Shown in pieces: positions 35,908 to 44,735 of a DNA stretch of 64,000 nt (the stretch's first letter is position 1; each line of letters begins with the position of its first letter). The notes under the pieces were generated by a model. That model did not search any database. It saw nothing but the letters and a program-made list of their open reading frames with translations, and had not been told where the DNA came from. Origin of the DNA: Paracoccaceae bacterium (lineage in GTDB: Bacteria; Pseudomonadota; Alphaproteobacteria; Rhodobacterales; Rhodobacteraceae); NCBI GenBank assembly GCA_027486345.1, contig JAIXPH010000062.1, positions 34,619 through 98,618 on the forward strand. Reading direction: 5' to 3'. The translations under genes and the position numbers were made by a program.

Positions 35908-36223
35908 CAGGGAATGTGACACCAGCGTGAACTGCTGAAAGATGAATAAAAACAGGGCCTTTTCACGGTTTCCTGCGTTTCGGCCGCGCCCGGCCCCCTG
36001 CGCTGCACCCGCTGGAGGCGGCACATGCGGTGCTTTGTGCGACATGGCGGCGGCAGGGGGGGGGCGGGCCGCGGGAAAGGGGTGGAACGCCCCCGCGCAG
36101 CCGCTATGGTGGCGCAGGGTCTTGGCCTGCATCCATGGCGGGTGCGCGGGCGGGGCCGGGTGTTCAAGTGGTGCCGGGGACGGGCAGTCCCGCAGGCACG
36201 GTGCAGGGGTGACGGGGGCAGCA

Positions 36224-37804
36224 ATGACCGAGGATGCAAGCATTTTCGCAGGCGGCGGCGGCGAAGGCTACGGGGTGGCGCAGCGGCTTTTGCTGAAATA
36301 CGGCAACCGCCATGGCCTAATCGCCGGGGCCACCGGCACGGGCAAGACGGTGACGCTGCAAATCCTTGCCGAAGGATTCTCGGCCGCGGGCGTGCCGGTG
36401 TTCCTGTCGGATGTGAAGGGCGATCTGTCGGGTCTTGGGGCCGCCGGTTCGGCCGCGCATAAACTGCACGAGCCGTTCATGAAACGCGCGGCAACCATCG
36501 GGCTGGACCTGCAATACCGGGCCTTTCCGGTGACCTATTGGGATCTGTTTGGCGCGCAGGGCCACCCGATCCGCGCCACTGTGGCCGAGATGGGGCCGCT
36601 GCTCTTGGCGCGTCTGCTGGAACTGACCGAACCGCAAGAGGGCGTGCTGAACGTCGCCTTCCGACTGGCGGATGAGGAAAAGCTGCCGCTGCTGGACCTG
36701 AAAGACCTGCAAGCGCTGCTGGTGTTCATCGCCGAACATGCCGACACGATCTCAAGCCGCTATGGTCTGGTCGCGACCACCTCGGTCGGGGCCATCCAGC
36801 GCGCGTTGTTGGTGCTGGAGAATCAGGGCGGCACGGCGCTGTTCGGGGAACCGGCACTGGATCTGGCCGATCTGATGCTGACCGATGCCACGGGGGCAGG
36901 GCGGATCAACATCCTTGCCGCCGACAAGCTGATGCAATCGCCCCGGCTCTATGCGACTTTCCTTTTGTGGCTGTTGTCTGAACTCTTTGAAACCCTGCCC
37001 GAGGTGGGCGATCCCGACAAACCGAAGCTGGTGTTCTTCTTTGACGAGGCGCATCTCTTGTTCGACGACGCGCCCAAGGCCTTGGTGGACAAGGTGGAAC
37101 AGGTGGCGCGGTTGATCCGCTCCAAGGGGGTGGGGGTCTATTTCATCACCCAGAACCCCGCCGATGTGCCCGAAGACATTCTTGGCCAATTGGGCAACCG
37201 CGTGCAGCACGCCTTGCGCGCCTTTACCGCCAAGGATCAGAAGGACCTGAAACAGGCGTCAGAGACCTATCGCCCCAACCCCCGCTTTGCCACCGAAGAC
37301 GCCATCCGCGATGTGGGCACGGGGGAAGCGGTGACATCCTTTCTGGAAAACAAGGGGATACCGGGGATTGTCGAGCGCACCCTGATCCGTCCGCCCAGCA
37401 GCCAGATCGGCCCGATTGATCCGGCGCTGAGGGCGCAATTGATGGCGGCATCGCCGGTCAGGGGCAAATACGACACGGCGATGGACCGCGACAGCGCCTA
37501 TGAGATGCTGCGCCGCCGCGCCGATCAGGCGGCGGCAGAGGCGGCGCAGGATCGACCCGCGCCCGCCGATCCCACATCCCCTTGGCAGCGGAGTGCCGCG
37601 GGCGAGGATGACGGCCTGACCCGCGCCCGCCGCTATGACGGCGGGCGGGGCGGGGCCGCGCCGGTGGAGCGCCCGCGCAGCAGCGGGTCCCGCAGCGACA
37701 GCGTGACAGAGGTCTTCGCCAAAAGCTTTGCCCGCCAGATCGGCAGCAAGACCGGTCAGGCCGTGGTGCGCGGCATCCTCGGGTCCTTGTTCCGCAAACG
37801 CTGA
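36224..37804 (+). CDS. HerA-like ATPase (DUF853/YjgR)
   Basis: This 526-aa P-loop ATPase is of the HerA/FtsK superfamily. Walker A is GATGTGKTVTLQ (about residues 33-44), a FLSDVKGDLSGLG segment follows, and Walker B is LVFFFDEAHLLF; the region FITQNPADVPEDILGQLGNR is typical of DUF853. It may be a DNA or protein pump, but its task is unknown. The C-terminal third is a Glu/Ala/Arg-rich tail with a conserved-looking end. The start at 36224 has GGGGG shortly upstream; an open frame beginning at 35942 would add low-quality Gly/Arg/Cys residues. Confidence 0.87.
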   Translation: MTEDASIFAGGGGEGYGVAQRLLLKYGNRHGLIAGATGTGKTVTLQILAEGFSAAGVPVFLSDVKGDLSGLGAAGSAAHKLHEPFMKRAATIGLDLQYRAFPVTYWDLFGAQGHPIRATVAEMGPLLLARLLELTEPQEGVLNVAFRLADEEKLPLLDLKDLQALLVFIAEHADTISSRYGLVATTSVGAIQRALLVLENQGGTALFGEPALDLADLMLTDATGAGRINILAADKLMQSPRLYATFLLWLLSELFETLPEVGDPDKPKLVFFFDEAHLLFDDAPKALVDKVEQVARLIRSKGVGVYFITQNPADVPEDILGQLGNRVQHALRAFTAKDQKDLKQASETYRPNPRFATEDAIRDVGTGEAVTSFLENKGIPGIVERTLIRPPSSQIGPIDPALRAQLMAASPVRGKYDTAMDRDSAYEMLRRRADQAAAEAAQDRPAPADPTSPWQRSAAGEDDGLTRARRYDGGRGGAAPVERPRSSGSRSDSVTEVFAKSFARQIGSKTGQAVVRGILGSLFRKR

Positions 37805-37814
37805 GGCTGCGGCG

Positions 37815-38075
37815 TCAGCGGCGCTGCATGCGCACGGCGCCGGTTTCGGCGTCAATGTGGATGCCAAGTGCGGCCAAACGCGCCTCAAGGGCCATGCGGC
37901 GCGTTTGGGCCATCAACAGCGCGTTATGCATCGCAACAACCGAACGATCGCAATCCGGACCGATACGGGGGTGCGCGGTGGCAGGCAGCGGCACAGGCAC
38001 GCGCTGGTCGGTGCGTGCGGGTTCGGGCCGGTCTATCACTCGTAAGGTTGCAGGCATCACAGTCCCATCCGCCAC
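37815..38075 (-). CDS. Small hypothetical protein
   Basis: This 86-aa frame with plausible composition ends in a helical segment, HNALLMAQTRRMALEARLAALG, followed by a DAETGAVR end. I do not recognise it. The GTG at 38075 has AGGGTGG about seven bases before it; an ATG at 38057 would shorten the product by six residues. It converges with the HerA-like gene, leaving only ten bases between the stops. Confidence 0.55.
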   Translation of the reverse strand: MADGTVMPATLRVIDRPEPARTDQRVPVPLPATAHPRIGPDCDRSVVAMHNALLMAQTRRMALEARLAALGIHIDAETGAVRMQRR

Positions 38076-38174
38076 ATGACCACCCTGTCCAAAAACATGC
38101 CGCGCTTTACCTAGCGTCGGGTTAACGATGGATCACTTCGTGCAAAAGGATAGTGACGTGGCGTCACCCTGTCT

Positions 38175-39011
38175 TTAGAGCCTGAGCGGCGTGACGCGCA
38201 GCCGGGTCAGGCGGTTTTCGCGCCGTTCGACCACCTCGAACCGGAAGCCGTGGAAATGGAAGACCTGACCCTCGGCCGGGATGGTCTGTGATTCGTGGAT
38301 CACCAGACCGGCAATGGTGTTGGCCTCATCGTCCGGCAGCGCCCAATCCATCGCGCGGTTCAGGTCGCGGATCGTCATCGCGCCGTCGATCAGGTAATCC
38401 CCCGCCGGGCCGGGGATCAGTTGCGGCTCCCGCTCGCCCTTGTCGAATTCGTCGCGGATTTCGCCGACGATTTCCTCAAGGATGTCTTCCAGCGTGATCA
38501 ACCCCTGCAAGCCGCCATATTCATCCACCACCAGCGCGAAATGCGTGCGTCGTTTCAGGAATTCCCGCATCTGGTCATCCAGTGAGGTGGTTTCCGGGAT
38601 GAAATAGGGCTTCATTGCCACCCGCGCGACATCCAGACCCGCGATGGAGCCCGCCTCGCCGCGCAACAGGCGATGCACCTCGCGCAGCAGGTCTTTGGCA
38701 TGCAGCACGCCAAGGATGTTCTCGGTCCCTTCGCGGAACACCGGCAGGCGCGTGTAGCGGGACGCCAGCACCTGCGCCACCACATCTTCCGGGCTGTCGT
38801 CGGCGTCGATCATCTCGATCTCGCGCCGGTGACGCATGATTTCCTCGACCGTGCGTTGGTGCAGGTCCAGGGCGCCCAGCAGGCGGTTGCGGTGTTCGGT
38901 TTCCACCCCGCCCGCCGAATGGCCGGTGGTGATGGCATCCATGATATCGCTTTGCGCCCCGTCAGAGGTGGTGGCGCGGGGGCGGAACAGACGGGCAAGC
39001 CGGGTCAGCAC
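38175..39011 (-). CDS. CorC/HlyC-family CBS-domain protein
   Basis: The 278-aa protein lacks the DUF21 membrane domain and thus resembles E. coli CorC. Two CBS domains cover about residues 60-185 (MRHRREIEMIDADDSPEDVV; TRLPVFREG; FALVVDEYGGLQGLITLEDILEEIVGEI), and the CorC_HlyC domain follows (DYLIDGAMTIRDLN). CorC proteins are linked to magnesium and cobalt efflux; the old name hemolysin is misleading. It follows xerD with a three-base gap and is probably cotranscribed with it. Confidence 0.9.
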   Translation of the reverse strand: MLTRLARLFRPRATTSDGAQSDIMDAITTGHSAGGVETEHRNRLLGALDLHQRTVEEIMRHRREIEMIDADDSPEDVVAQVLASRYTRLPVFREGTENILGVLHAKDLLREVHRLLRGEAGSIAGLDVARVAMKPYFIPETTSLDDQMREFLKRRTHFALVVDEYGGLQGLITLEDILEEIVGEIRDEFDKGEREPQLIPGPAGDYLIDGAMTIRDLNRAMDWALPDDEANTIAGLVIHESQTIPAEGQVFHFHGFRFEVVERRENRLTRLRVTPLRL

Positions 39012-39014
39012 GGA

Positions 39015-39968
39015 TCAGCCTTTCCGGGGCAAGGTGTTTTGGGCCAAGGGGTGATGCTCCAGCACCAGCGCTTTCAGGTGGTCGTCCAGCACATGGGTGT
39101 AAATCTCTGTCGTGGCGAGGTCGGCGTGGCCCAGCAACATCTGGATCACGCGCAGATCGGCACCCCCGGCCAGAAGATGGGTGGCAAAGGCATGGCGCAG
39201 GGTATGGGGCGTGACCTTTGTGGGATCAACCCCGCCCTGCACCGCGAAATCCTTGGTCATCAGGTAGAAATGCTGCCGCGTCAGATGGCCATCCGCGCCA
39301 GTGCCGGGGAACAGGAATTTCGATGCCGGACGCCCCGCCTTGCGCGCCGCCGCCTCATCCGCATCGCGTTGAACCAGCCATGCGGCCAGCGCCATGCGCG
39401 CAGGCGTTGACAGCGGGACCATCCGTTCCTTGCCGCCCTTGCCGCGCACAAGGATCATCTTCGGATCACCCCGCACGGCGGCCACGGGAAGTTCTACCAA
39501 TTCGGAAACCCGCATGCCGGTGGCATAGAGCAGCTCCATCAGCGCGGTGTTCCGGATACGTTCGGCAGGTGTTCGTCCTTTGCTCCGGGCGGCATCCAGC
39601 AGGCGCTCCACCTCGTCCTCGCTCAGGCTTTGCGGCAAACGCTGGGTGGCACCGGGTCCCTTGATGCGGATGGCGGGATTTTCGTCGCACCAGCCTTCCT
39701 CATGCGCGAAGCGGTAAAGCTGGCGGATGGCCGAGAGGCGGCGGGCGCGGGTGGCCTTGGACAGGCCCTGCGCGTCGCACCAGACAAGGTAATCCTCCAC
39801 CGTCTCGCGGGCGGCGGTGGCGAAATCGAGGCCCCGCGCCGCAAGCCAGTCGGCGAAATCCTTCAGATCGCGACCGTAAGCCAGACGGGTGTTGCGCGCG
39901 GCATCCAGTTCCGCCGCCTGTGCGTCAAGGAAGGTGGAAATCCAGCGGGCATCCGTCGCGCTGACCAT
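39015..39968 (-). CDS. xerD: Tyrosine recombinase XerD
   Basis: This 317-aa site-specific recombinase acts with XerC at dif to resolve chromosome dimers. The catalytic residues are all visible: Arg153 in GMRVSELVEL, Lys177 in RGKGGKERMVPL, His255 and Arg258 in HTLRHAFATHLL, His281 in LLGHADLATTEIY, and nucleophile Tyr290. Length and N-terminal SAM-like domain fit XerD rather than a phage integrase, and no mobile-element context is seen. It lies between a secreted-protein gene and corC, all on the minus strand, and is read away from aroK. Confidence 0.93.
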   Translation of the reverse strand: MVSATDARWISTFLDAQAAELDAARNTRLAYGRDLKDFADWLAARGLDFATAARETVEDYLVWCDAQGLSKATRARRLSAIRQLYRFAHEEGWCDENPAIRIKGPGATQRLPQSLSEDEVERLLDAARSKGRTPAERIRNTALMELLYATGMRVSELVELPVAAVRGDPKMILVRGKGGKERMVPLSTPARMALAAWLVQRDADEAAARKAGRPASKFLFPGTGADGHLTRQHFYLMTKDFAVQGGVDPTKVTPHTLRHAFATHLLAGGADLRVIQMLLGHADLATTEIYTHVLDDHLKALVLEHHPLAQNTLPRKG

Positions 39969-39971
39969 CGC

Positions 39972-41525
39972 CTAGCCCCGCCGTTCCAGCAGCATCAACT
40001 CCAGCGCGGTGCGGCGGGCCACCCCGTCAAGGCCCACGCGGCGCAGCAGGGTCAGACCTTCGGTCACGCCATCCAGATCGCCCTGCAAGCCGGTCTCGAT
40101 CGCCTCGATGGCAGAGAGGATCGCCTCGCCCAGCCGGTTGTCCGCCAAAAGCGCGGTCTGCGCCGGGGTCAGGCCCGCGCCGGAAAAGGCCGGGGCTATG
40201 GCACGGCCAAGGGTGTCGGGCGCGGTGGTGCCGGTCAGGTCGCCTTTGGCCAGTCCCAGCAGAAAGGTCGCGCGGGCGGTATCCCCGATATGGCGCGCGG
40301 CGATGCCGGTATAGGCCGGGGACAAGAGACCGATATAAAAGGCGATGTCCGCCGCCTCACCCTCCAGCGCGACGGCTTGCAGGGCTTGACCGTAAAGCTC
40401 GGCAAAGGGCACCTCAAGCTCGGCCCCGGTCATCTGGTCCCACACCGGCGGCAAGGCGCGGGCGATGGCCCCGGCATCCCCCGCCGCCATCGCGGCATCA
40501 AAGGCGCGGAAGGTGGCGACCCGGTCCCAGACCCCGCCCGAGGCGGCAGGCTTGCGTTCGGTGTAAAGCCCCAGCAGCACATTGGCGGGCAGGGCGCCTG
40601 CCCGGGCCAGACGCTCTGCCGCCTCGATCTGGGCTTTCCACCCGGCGGCGGGGCGCAGTTCGGCATGGGCAAAGGCCAAGGGCAGGGTGTTGGTGGGCAG
40701 GGGCTCGCCAATCGCCTCGAACATCCGCCATGCAAGGGGGGTGATGCGTTCGGGCACCGGCAGGGGCGGTTCGCCCTCATAGAGGTCAGGGTCAAGGAAG
40801 CGCGACAGAAGCGCATCCTCCTCCTCGGTCACATAGCCCAGTGCCTGCGCGGTCCGCAGCGTCAGCGCGGCGGCGTTCCAGTCGCCCGACCGGGCAAGGC
40901 AGAAGATGCGCGCCGGAAAGGTGGGGGCGAGACCCGGCGAGGCGACCATGGTCTTGCAGCCCGCATCCTCGTTCCCGGTCAGCAGGTCCACGTCAAAGCT
41001 GCGGCGGAACAGTTCGGGATCATCGCGCACGGCGGCGGCATCGATCAGCGCCCGCGCCTGATCCAGCGCCCCAAGGTCCAGCAGCTTGTCCACCCGCGCG
41101 ATCAGCACCGCAGGGCCCGGTCCCGCATCGGCGGGCGGTTCGCTTTCGGCCAGCAGCACGGTCAAGAGCAGCCCGCGCAGCGAGGGCAGGGTCTGCAACC
41201 GCTCTCGCCCGATGGCGGCCACGATGTCGGCGGATTTGCCCAACCCCCACAGCGCGGGGGGCAGGCCCGTGACCTGCGGCGGCAACAGGCCCGTCGCATT
41301 GGCCGAGGTGCCGCCGATGACCGAGACCGCCACATCCTCGGGGACGGGGCCGCGCGTGGCGGTGGCGGGTTGGTTCGGCGGCGGGGTGGCCTTGCCGCCC
41401 TGCGGCGGGGCTGCGACGGATTGCGACAGCCAGTCAATGGCGGACAGCGGCTGTTCGGCCCGCGCCACTGAGGCGACGAGGGCCATGATCAGGACGGCAG
41501 AAACCCCGACCCGGTCAATCGGCAT
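39972..41525 (-). CDS. Secreted helical-repeat-like protein of unknown function
   Basis: The 517-aa product has a signal peptide (VLIMALVASVARAEQ, residues 11-25) and a mature region almost entirely of amphipathic helices with many AL and AA pairs, reminiscent of a tetratricopeptide-like array but without a clean repeat. Two Cys residues occur around GCKTMVASPGLAPTFPARIFC. I recall it only as a conserved alphaproteobacterial periplasmic protein. The start at 41525 overlaps by 11 bases the end of a small membrane-protein gene, and xerD follows after three bases, so the three are cotranscribed. Confidence 0.75.
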   Translation of the reverse strand: MPIDRVGVSAVLIMALVASVARAEQPLSAIDWLSQSVAAPPQGGKATPPPNQPATATRGPVPEDVAVSVIGGTSANATGLLPPQVTGLPPALWGLGKSADIVAAIGRERLQTLPSLRGLLLTVLLAESEPPADAGPGPAVLIARVDKLLDLGALDQARALIDAAAVRDDPELFRRSFDVDLLTGNEDAGCKTMVASPGLAPTFPARIFCLARSGDWNAAALTLRTAQALGYVTEEEDALLSRFLDPDLYEGEPPLPVPERITPLAWRMFEAIGEPLPTNTLPLAFAHAELRPAAGWKAQIEAAERLARAGALPANVLLGLYTERKPAASGGVWDRVATFRAFDAAMAAGDAGAIARALPPVWDQMTGAELEVPFAELYGQALQAVALEGEAADIAFYIGLLSPAYTGIAARHIGDTARATFLLGLAKGDLTGTTAPDTLGRAIAPAFSGAGLTPAQTALLADNRLGEAILSAIEAIETGLQGDLDGVTEGLTLLRRVGLDGVARRTALELMLLERRG

Positions 41526-41649
41526 TCAGCGTCACCGGCACCTTCACCTCAACCTGCGCGGGCGAAAGGTCCGCCAGATAGGCATATCCGGTCAGGCCGA
41601 TGAACCCTAAAACCGCCAACACCAGCAGAGCCTTGAAGATGCGTCCCAT
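41515..41649 (-). CDS. Small single-helix membrane protein
   Basis: This 44-aa protein is made mostly of one membrane helix (IFKALLVLAVLGFIGLTGYAY) and a short polar end. It overlaps the secreted-protein gene by 11 bases, which suggests translational coupling. The start at 41649 begins just before the hydrophobic segment; the longer frame upstream is Arg-rich and unlikely. Function is unknown; small proteins like this often assist a neighbouring envelope protein. Confidence 0.65.
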   Translation of the reverse strand: MGRIFKALLVLAVLGFIGLTGYAYLADLSPAQVEVKVPVTLNAD

Positions 41650-41932
41650 GTTGCACTGCCTTTCCCTCGCCCGCGCCGGACGGTGCCTGTCCGGCGGGTG
41701 CTGTTCCGTCCGGGCCTGAACCGCACCCCGGGGGCGTGGTCCGATCCGGTTTCGTGGCCGCCTTCGCCTTGCGGCCACCTGCCTTGCGTCAGATACAATG
41801 TTTGCTTGGGGCGCGCACCCCTTTCGCTGCGAAAATATGTGGCAATCCGTTCAAGATCACGCCATTGAAGGGAAAAATGCGCGCTTTCCCCCTGTGCACG
41901 GGGGCGGCGTTCCGGCGCAGGGAAGCATGGGT

Positions 41933-42475
41933 ATGGACCGGTTGAAGAAGACCGTCGTGATGGTTGGCATGATGGGCGCGGGCAAGACCGCCGTGGGCAC
42001 GGCCGTCGCGCGTCTGCTGGGGGTGCCCTTTCTTGATTCGGACGAAGAGATCGTCCGCGCCGCCAACCGCTCCATCGCGGAAATCTTTGAACGCGACGGC
42101 GAGCCGTTCTTTCGCGCGCGGGAAACCGAGGTGCTGAACCGCCTGCTGACCGGCACGCCTTGCGTGCTGTCCACCGGGGGCGGTGCCTTCCTGTCGGAGA
42201 CCAACCGCGCGCTGATCGCGGACTCGGGCGTGTCGGTCTGGCTGCGCGCCGATCTGGAGGTTTTGTGGCAGCGCGTCCGGCACAAGACGACGCGGCCCCT
42301 TTTGCGCACCGACAACCCGCGCGAGACGCTGGCGCGCATTTACGAGGCGCGCGTGCCGGTCTATGCGCTGGCAGACCTTGCCGTGGACAGCGCCCCCGAC
42401 CTGTCGGTCGAGGACATGGCGCGCAAGGTGATCGTCCGTCTGGGCGAACGGGAAGACGTGCTGGAAAGGGCCTGA
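41933..42475 (+). CDS. aroK: Shikimate kinase
   Basis: This kinase of about 180 aa phosphorylates shikimate at O3. Walker A is VGMMGAGKTAVG (about residues 10-21), the shikimate-binding DSDEEIVRAA follows, the STGGGAF loop is present, and the lid Arg lies in RPLL. I chose the ATG at 41933 because AGGGA sits about nine bases before it; an ATG at 41927 is too close to that site, and a frame opening at 41798 adds unlikely residues. It is divergent from the small membrane-protein gene and only three bases before aroB. Confidence 0.93.
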   Translation: MDRLKKTVVMVGMMGAGKTAVGTAVARLLGVPFLDSDEEIVRAANRSIAEIFERDGEPFFRARETEVLNRLLTGTPCVLSTGGGAFLSETNRALIADSGVSVWLRADLEVLWQRVRHKTTRPLLRTDNPRETLARIYEARVPVYALADLAVDSAPDLSVEDMARKVIVRLGEREDVLERA

Positions 42476-42478
42476 CAC

Positions 42479-43594
42479 ATGGGAATCGATGTCGTTCCGG
42501 TCGCGCTGGGGGCGCGATCCTATGAGGTGCGGATCGGGTCCGGCCTGATCGACCGCGCCGGCGTGGAAATCGCGCCCCTCCTGCGCCGGAAAAAGGCCGC
42601 CATCATCACCGATGAGACCGTCGCCGCCGCGCATCTGGCGCGTCTGGTCAGCGCCTTGGAGGCCGAGGGCATCGTTGTGTCGTCCTTGGCCCTGCCGCCG
42701 GGCGAGTCGACCAAGGGCTGGGCGCAGTTCTCGCGCGCGGTTGAATGGCTGCTGGAGCAGAAGATCGAACGGCGCGACATGGTCATTGCCTTTGGCGGCG
42801 GGGTGGTGGGCGATCTGGTGGGCTTTGCCAGTGCCGTGATGCGGCGGGGCGTGCGCTTCGTGCAGATCCCGACCACGCTTCTGGCGCAGGTGGACAGTTC
42901 TGTCGGCGGCAAGACCGGGATCAACACCGCGCAGGGGAAAAACCTTGTGGGCGCGTTCCATCAGCCCTCGCTGGTGCTGGCCGACATCGATGTGCTGGCC
43001 ACGCTGCCCCCGCGCGACCTGCTGGCGGGCTATGGCGAGGTGGTGAAATACGGGTTGCTGGGGGATGCCGCCTTTTTCGACTGGCTTGAGGCGTATGGTC
43101 CCGCTTTGGCGGCGGGGGACACGGCCGCGCGGCATCACGCGGTGAAACGCTCGGTCGAGATGAAGGCCGGGATCGTCGAACGTGACGAGACCGAAGAGGG
43201 GGAGCGCGCGCTTCTGAACCTTGGCCATACCTTCTGCCATGCGCTGGAAAAGGCGACGGGCTATTCCGAGCGGCTCTTGCATGGCGAAGGCGTCGCCATC
43301 GGCTGCGCCCTGGCGTTTGAACTGTCGCAGCGTCTGGGACTGTGTTCGCAAGAGGCCCCCAGCCGCGTGCGGGCGCATCTGCGCGCCATGGGTATGAAGG
43401 TCGATCTTGCCGACATTCCGGGCGACTTGCCGGAGGCCGAGGCCTTGGTCGCCCTGATGGGGCAGGACAAGAAGGTGGTGGACGGGCGCTTGCGCTTCAT
43501 CCTCGCGCGCGGGATCGGCGAGGCCTTTGTCGCCGATGACGTGCCGCCGGATCTTGTGACGGCGTTGCTGGCGGAGGGCTTGCGCGGGCGGTAA
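42479..43594 (+). CDS. aroB: 3-dehydroquinate synthase
   Basis: This 371-aa NAD- and metal-dependent enzyme cyclises DAHP to dehydroquinate in the shikimate pathway. Motifs include FGGGVVGDLVGFAS near residue 105, PTTLLAQVDSSVGGKTGIN, the metal-binding Glu in AGYGEVVKYG, and the His ligands in LNLGHTFCHALE and LHGEGVAIG. Length is normal. It forms the standard aroK-aroB pair with a three-base gap. A strong inverted repeat follows about 50 bases after its stop. Confidence 0.96.
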   Translation: MGIDVVPVALGARSYEVRIGSGLIDRAGVEIAPLLRRKKAAIITDETVAAAHLARLVSALEAEGIVVSSLALPPGESTKGWAQFSRAVEWLLEQKIERRDMVIAFGGGVVGDLVGFASAVMRRGVRFVQIPTTLLAQVDSSVGGKTGINTAQGKNLVGAFHQPSLVLADIDVLATLPPRDLLAGYGEVVKYGLLGDAAFFDWLEAYGPALAAGDTAARHHAVKRSVEMKAGIVERDETEEGERALLNLGHTFCHALEKATGYSERLLHGEGVAIGCALAFELSQRLGLCSQEAPSRVRAHLRAMGMKVDLADIPGDLPEAEALVALMGQDKKVVDGRLRFILARGIGEAFVADDVPPDLVTALLAEGLRGR

Positions 43595-43640
43595 GCAGGC
43601 CGCGTGTTGATCCAAAAGAAGCGGGGGGTTTCACACCCCG

Positions 43641-43681
43641 TCGTCCATCGGTTCTTGAACCGATGGCGAATCCCATGGACG
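43641..43681. repeat. Nested inverted repeat after aroB
   Basis: A perfect 10-bp stem, ccatcggttc / gaaccgatgg, has a 2-nt loop (43645-43666), and the flanking cgtccat (from 43642) can pair with atggacg (to 43681) around it. Immediately afterwards comes a gtgggatatttga stretch similar to the one at about 4093. It may terminate aroB; there is no strong T-run. It is also a candidate for a dispersed family repeat. Confidence 0.55.
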
Positions 43682-43780
43682 CCCCCCGTGGGATATTTGA
43701 ACAGAGAAAACCGGGGGCAGAGCAGGCTTGCTTGGCCGCGCGGTTGGGCCTAGCTGGAATAGAGAGTCACAGGGTCCGCC

Positions 43781-44170
43781 ATGAAGATCGACCTGCCCGC
43801 GCGGCGCCCCAGACGGCGCATCAACCTCACGCCGATGATCGACGTGGTGCTGATGCTGTTGGTGTTCTTCATGATGGTGTCGCGCTTTGGTGGCACGCAG
43901 GGGATCGCGGTGCAGACGGCGCAGGGGCAGGGCGGCGCTTGGGTAGGGCCGCCGCGATTGGTAAGCCTTGAGGCCGGGGGCGTTCGCCTGAACGGGGTGG
44001 CGGTGACGCTGGAGGCGCTGCCGGGGGCGGTGCAACGCCTGATGACCGCGCCCGACGTTCCGGTGATCCTGCGCGCGGGACAGGGCGCGTCGGTGCAGGC
44101 CCTGGTGGATGCCATGGCCGCGCTGCGGGGGGCGGGGATCGGGCATCTGATCGTGCTGGGGGCGGAATGA
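43781..44170 (+). CDS. ExbD/TolR-family protein
   Basis: This 129-aa protein has a short basic cytoplasmic start, a membrane helix containing the conserved Asp of the family (LTPMIDVVLMLLVFFMM, Asp about residue 21), and a periplasmic domain. ExbD/TolR proteins use the proton gradient with an ExbB/TolQ channel to drive TonB or TolA. Here the neighbours are a second ExbD-like gene, overlapping by four bases, and no ExbB, so the two may form a heteromeric pair served by a channel encoded elsewhere. The upstream 186 bases hold an inverted repeat. Confidence 0.82.
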   Translation: MKIDLPARRPRRRINLTPMIDVVLMLLVFFMMVSRFGGTQGIAVQTAQGQGGAWVGPPRLVSLEAGGVRLNGVAVTLEALPGAVQRLMTAPDVPVILRAGQGASVQALVDAMAALRGAGIGHLIVLGAE

Positions 44171-44586
44171 AACTGACCGCGCCACCAAGACGCGCCCTGC
44201 CGGATTCGCTTTTGCCGATGATCGATGTGGTGCTGTTCCTGATCGTGTTCTTCATGATCGCCTCGGAATTCGCGGCACCCGAGCCCTTTGCCGTGGCCGC
44301 ACCCGAAGGGGCGGCAGAGGCGGCGGCGGGGGAGTTCACGCTGTTCCTGTCGGCGGGAGGCGACTGGGGTTTTGTCGGGGCGGATGGGGGTGTGGTCACG
44401 GGAGAGGCGGCCTTGGCGGCGCTGGAGGCGGCACGGGGCGCGCTCTGTGCTGCGCGGGATTGTGCGGTTGCGCCTGCCGTGCTGCTGGTGAAGGCCGATC
44501 TGGCGGCCCCGGCGGCGGTCTTGGCCAAGGCGTTGTCGGGCGTGCAGGGCTTTGGCGAGGTGCGGTTGCTGACGGTGGGGGGATGA
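44167..44586 (+). CDS. Second ExbD/TolR-family protein
   Basis: This 139-aa protein has the same layout as the gene it overlaps (ATGA): a basic start, the membrane helix LLPMIDVVLFLIVFFMIAS with the key Asp, then a periplasmic domain rich in Ala, Gly and Glu, including a CAARDC pair that might form a disulfide. The two proteins are divergent beyond the membrane helix. It lies before copy B of the structured repeat, which separates it from the convergent MacB-like gene. Confidence 0.8.
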   Translation: MKLTAPPRRALPDSLLPMIDVVLFLIVFFMIASEFAAPEPFAVAAPEGAAEAAAGEFTLFLSAGGDWGFVGADGGVVTGEAALAALEAARGALCAARDCAVAPAVLLVKADLAAPAAVLAKALSGVQGFGEVRLLTVGG

Positions 44587-44613
44587 TGAGCATCAGACGC
44601 AACAGTTGGTGTT

Positions 44614-44710
44614 GCCCCGATGCCCAAAGCATCGGGGCGCGGCCGTCCCGCTCCCCCCCCCGGGGGGGCGGCCGTACATATATGTGCAGCCACCCCGGCG
44701 TGACGGCCGC
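44614..44710. repeat. Structured intergenic repeat, copy B
   Basis: It begins with the same perfect hairpin as copy A, gccccgatgc-ccaaa-gcatcggggc (44614-44638). The next arm, gcggccgtc (44639-44647), differs from copy A but pairs with gacggccgc (44702-44710), so pairing is kept while sequence changes. Inside are a C-run/G-run hairpin and the palindrome acatatatgt, matching the acatgtatgt of copy A. It lies 28 bases after an ExbD-like stop and 25 bases before the stop of the convergent MacB-like gene. Confidence 0.8.
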
Positions 44711-44735
44711 TCCCCTATGTTGCGATTTTAACCGT

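Noticed and set aside
35942..36223. N-terminal extension of the HerA-like gene
   Set aside because: The added residues are Gly/Arg/Cys-rich and unlike the protein; the ATG at 36224 begins right before the conserved domain.
39015..39968. Possible phage or island integrase
   Set aside because: Length, motifs and gene neighbours fit housekeeping XerD; no attachment-site repeats or phage genes are seen.
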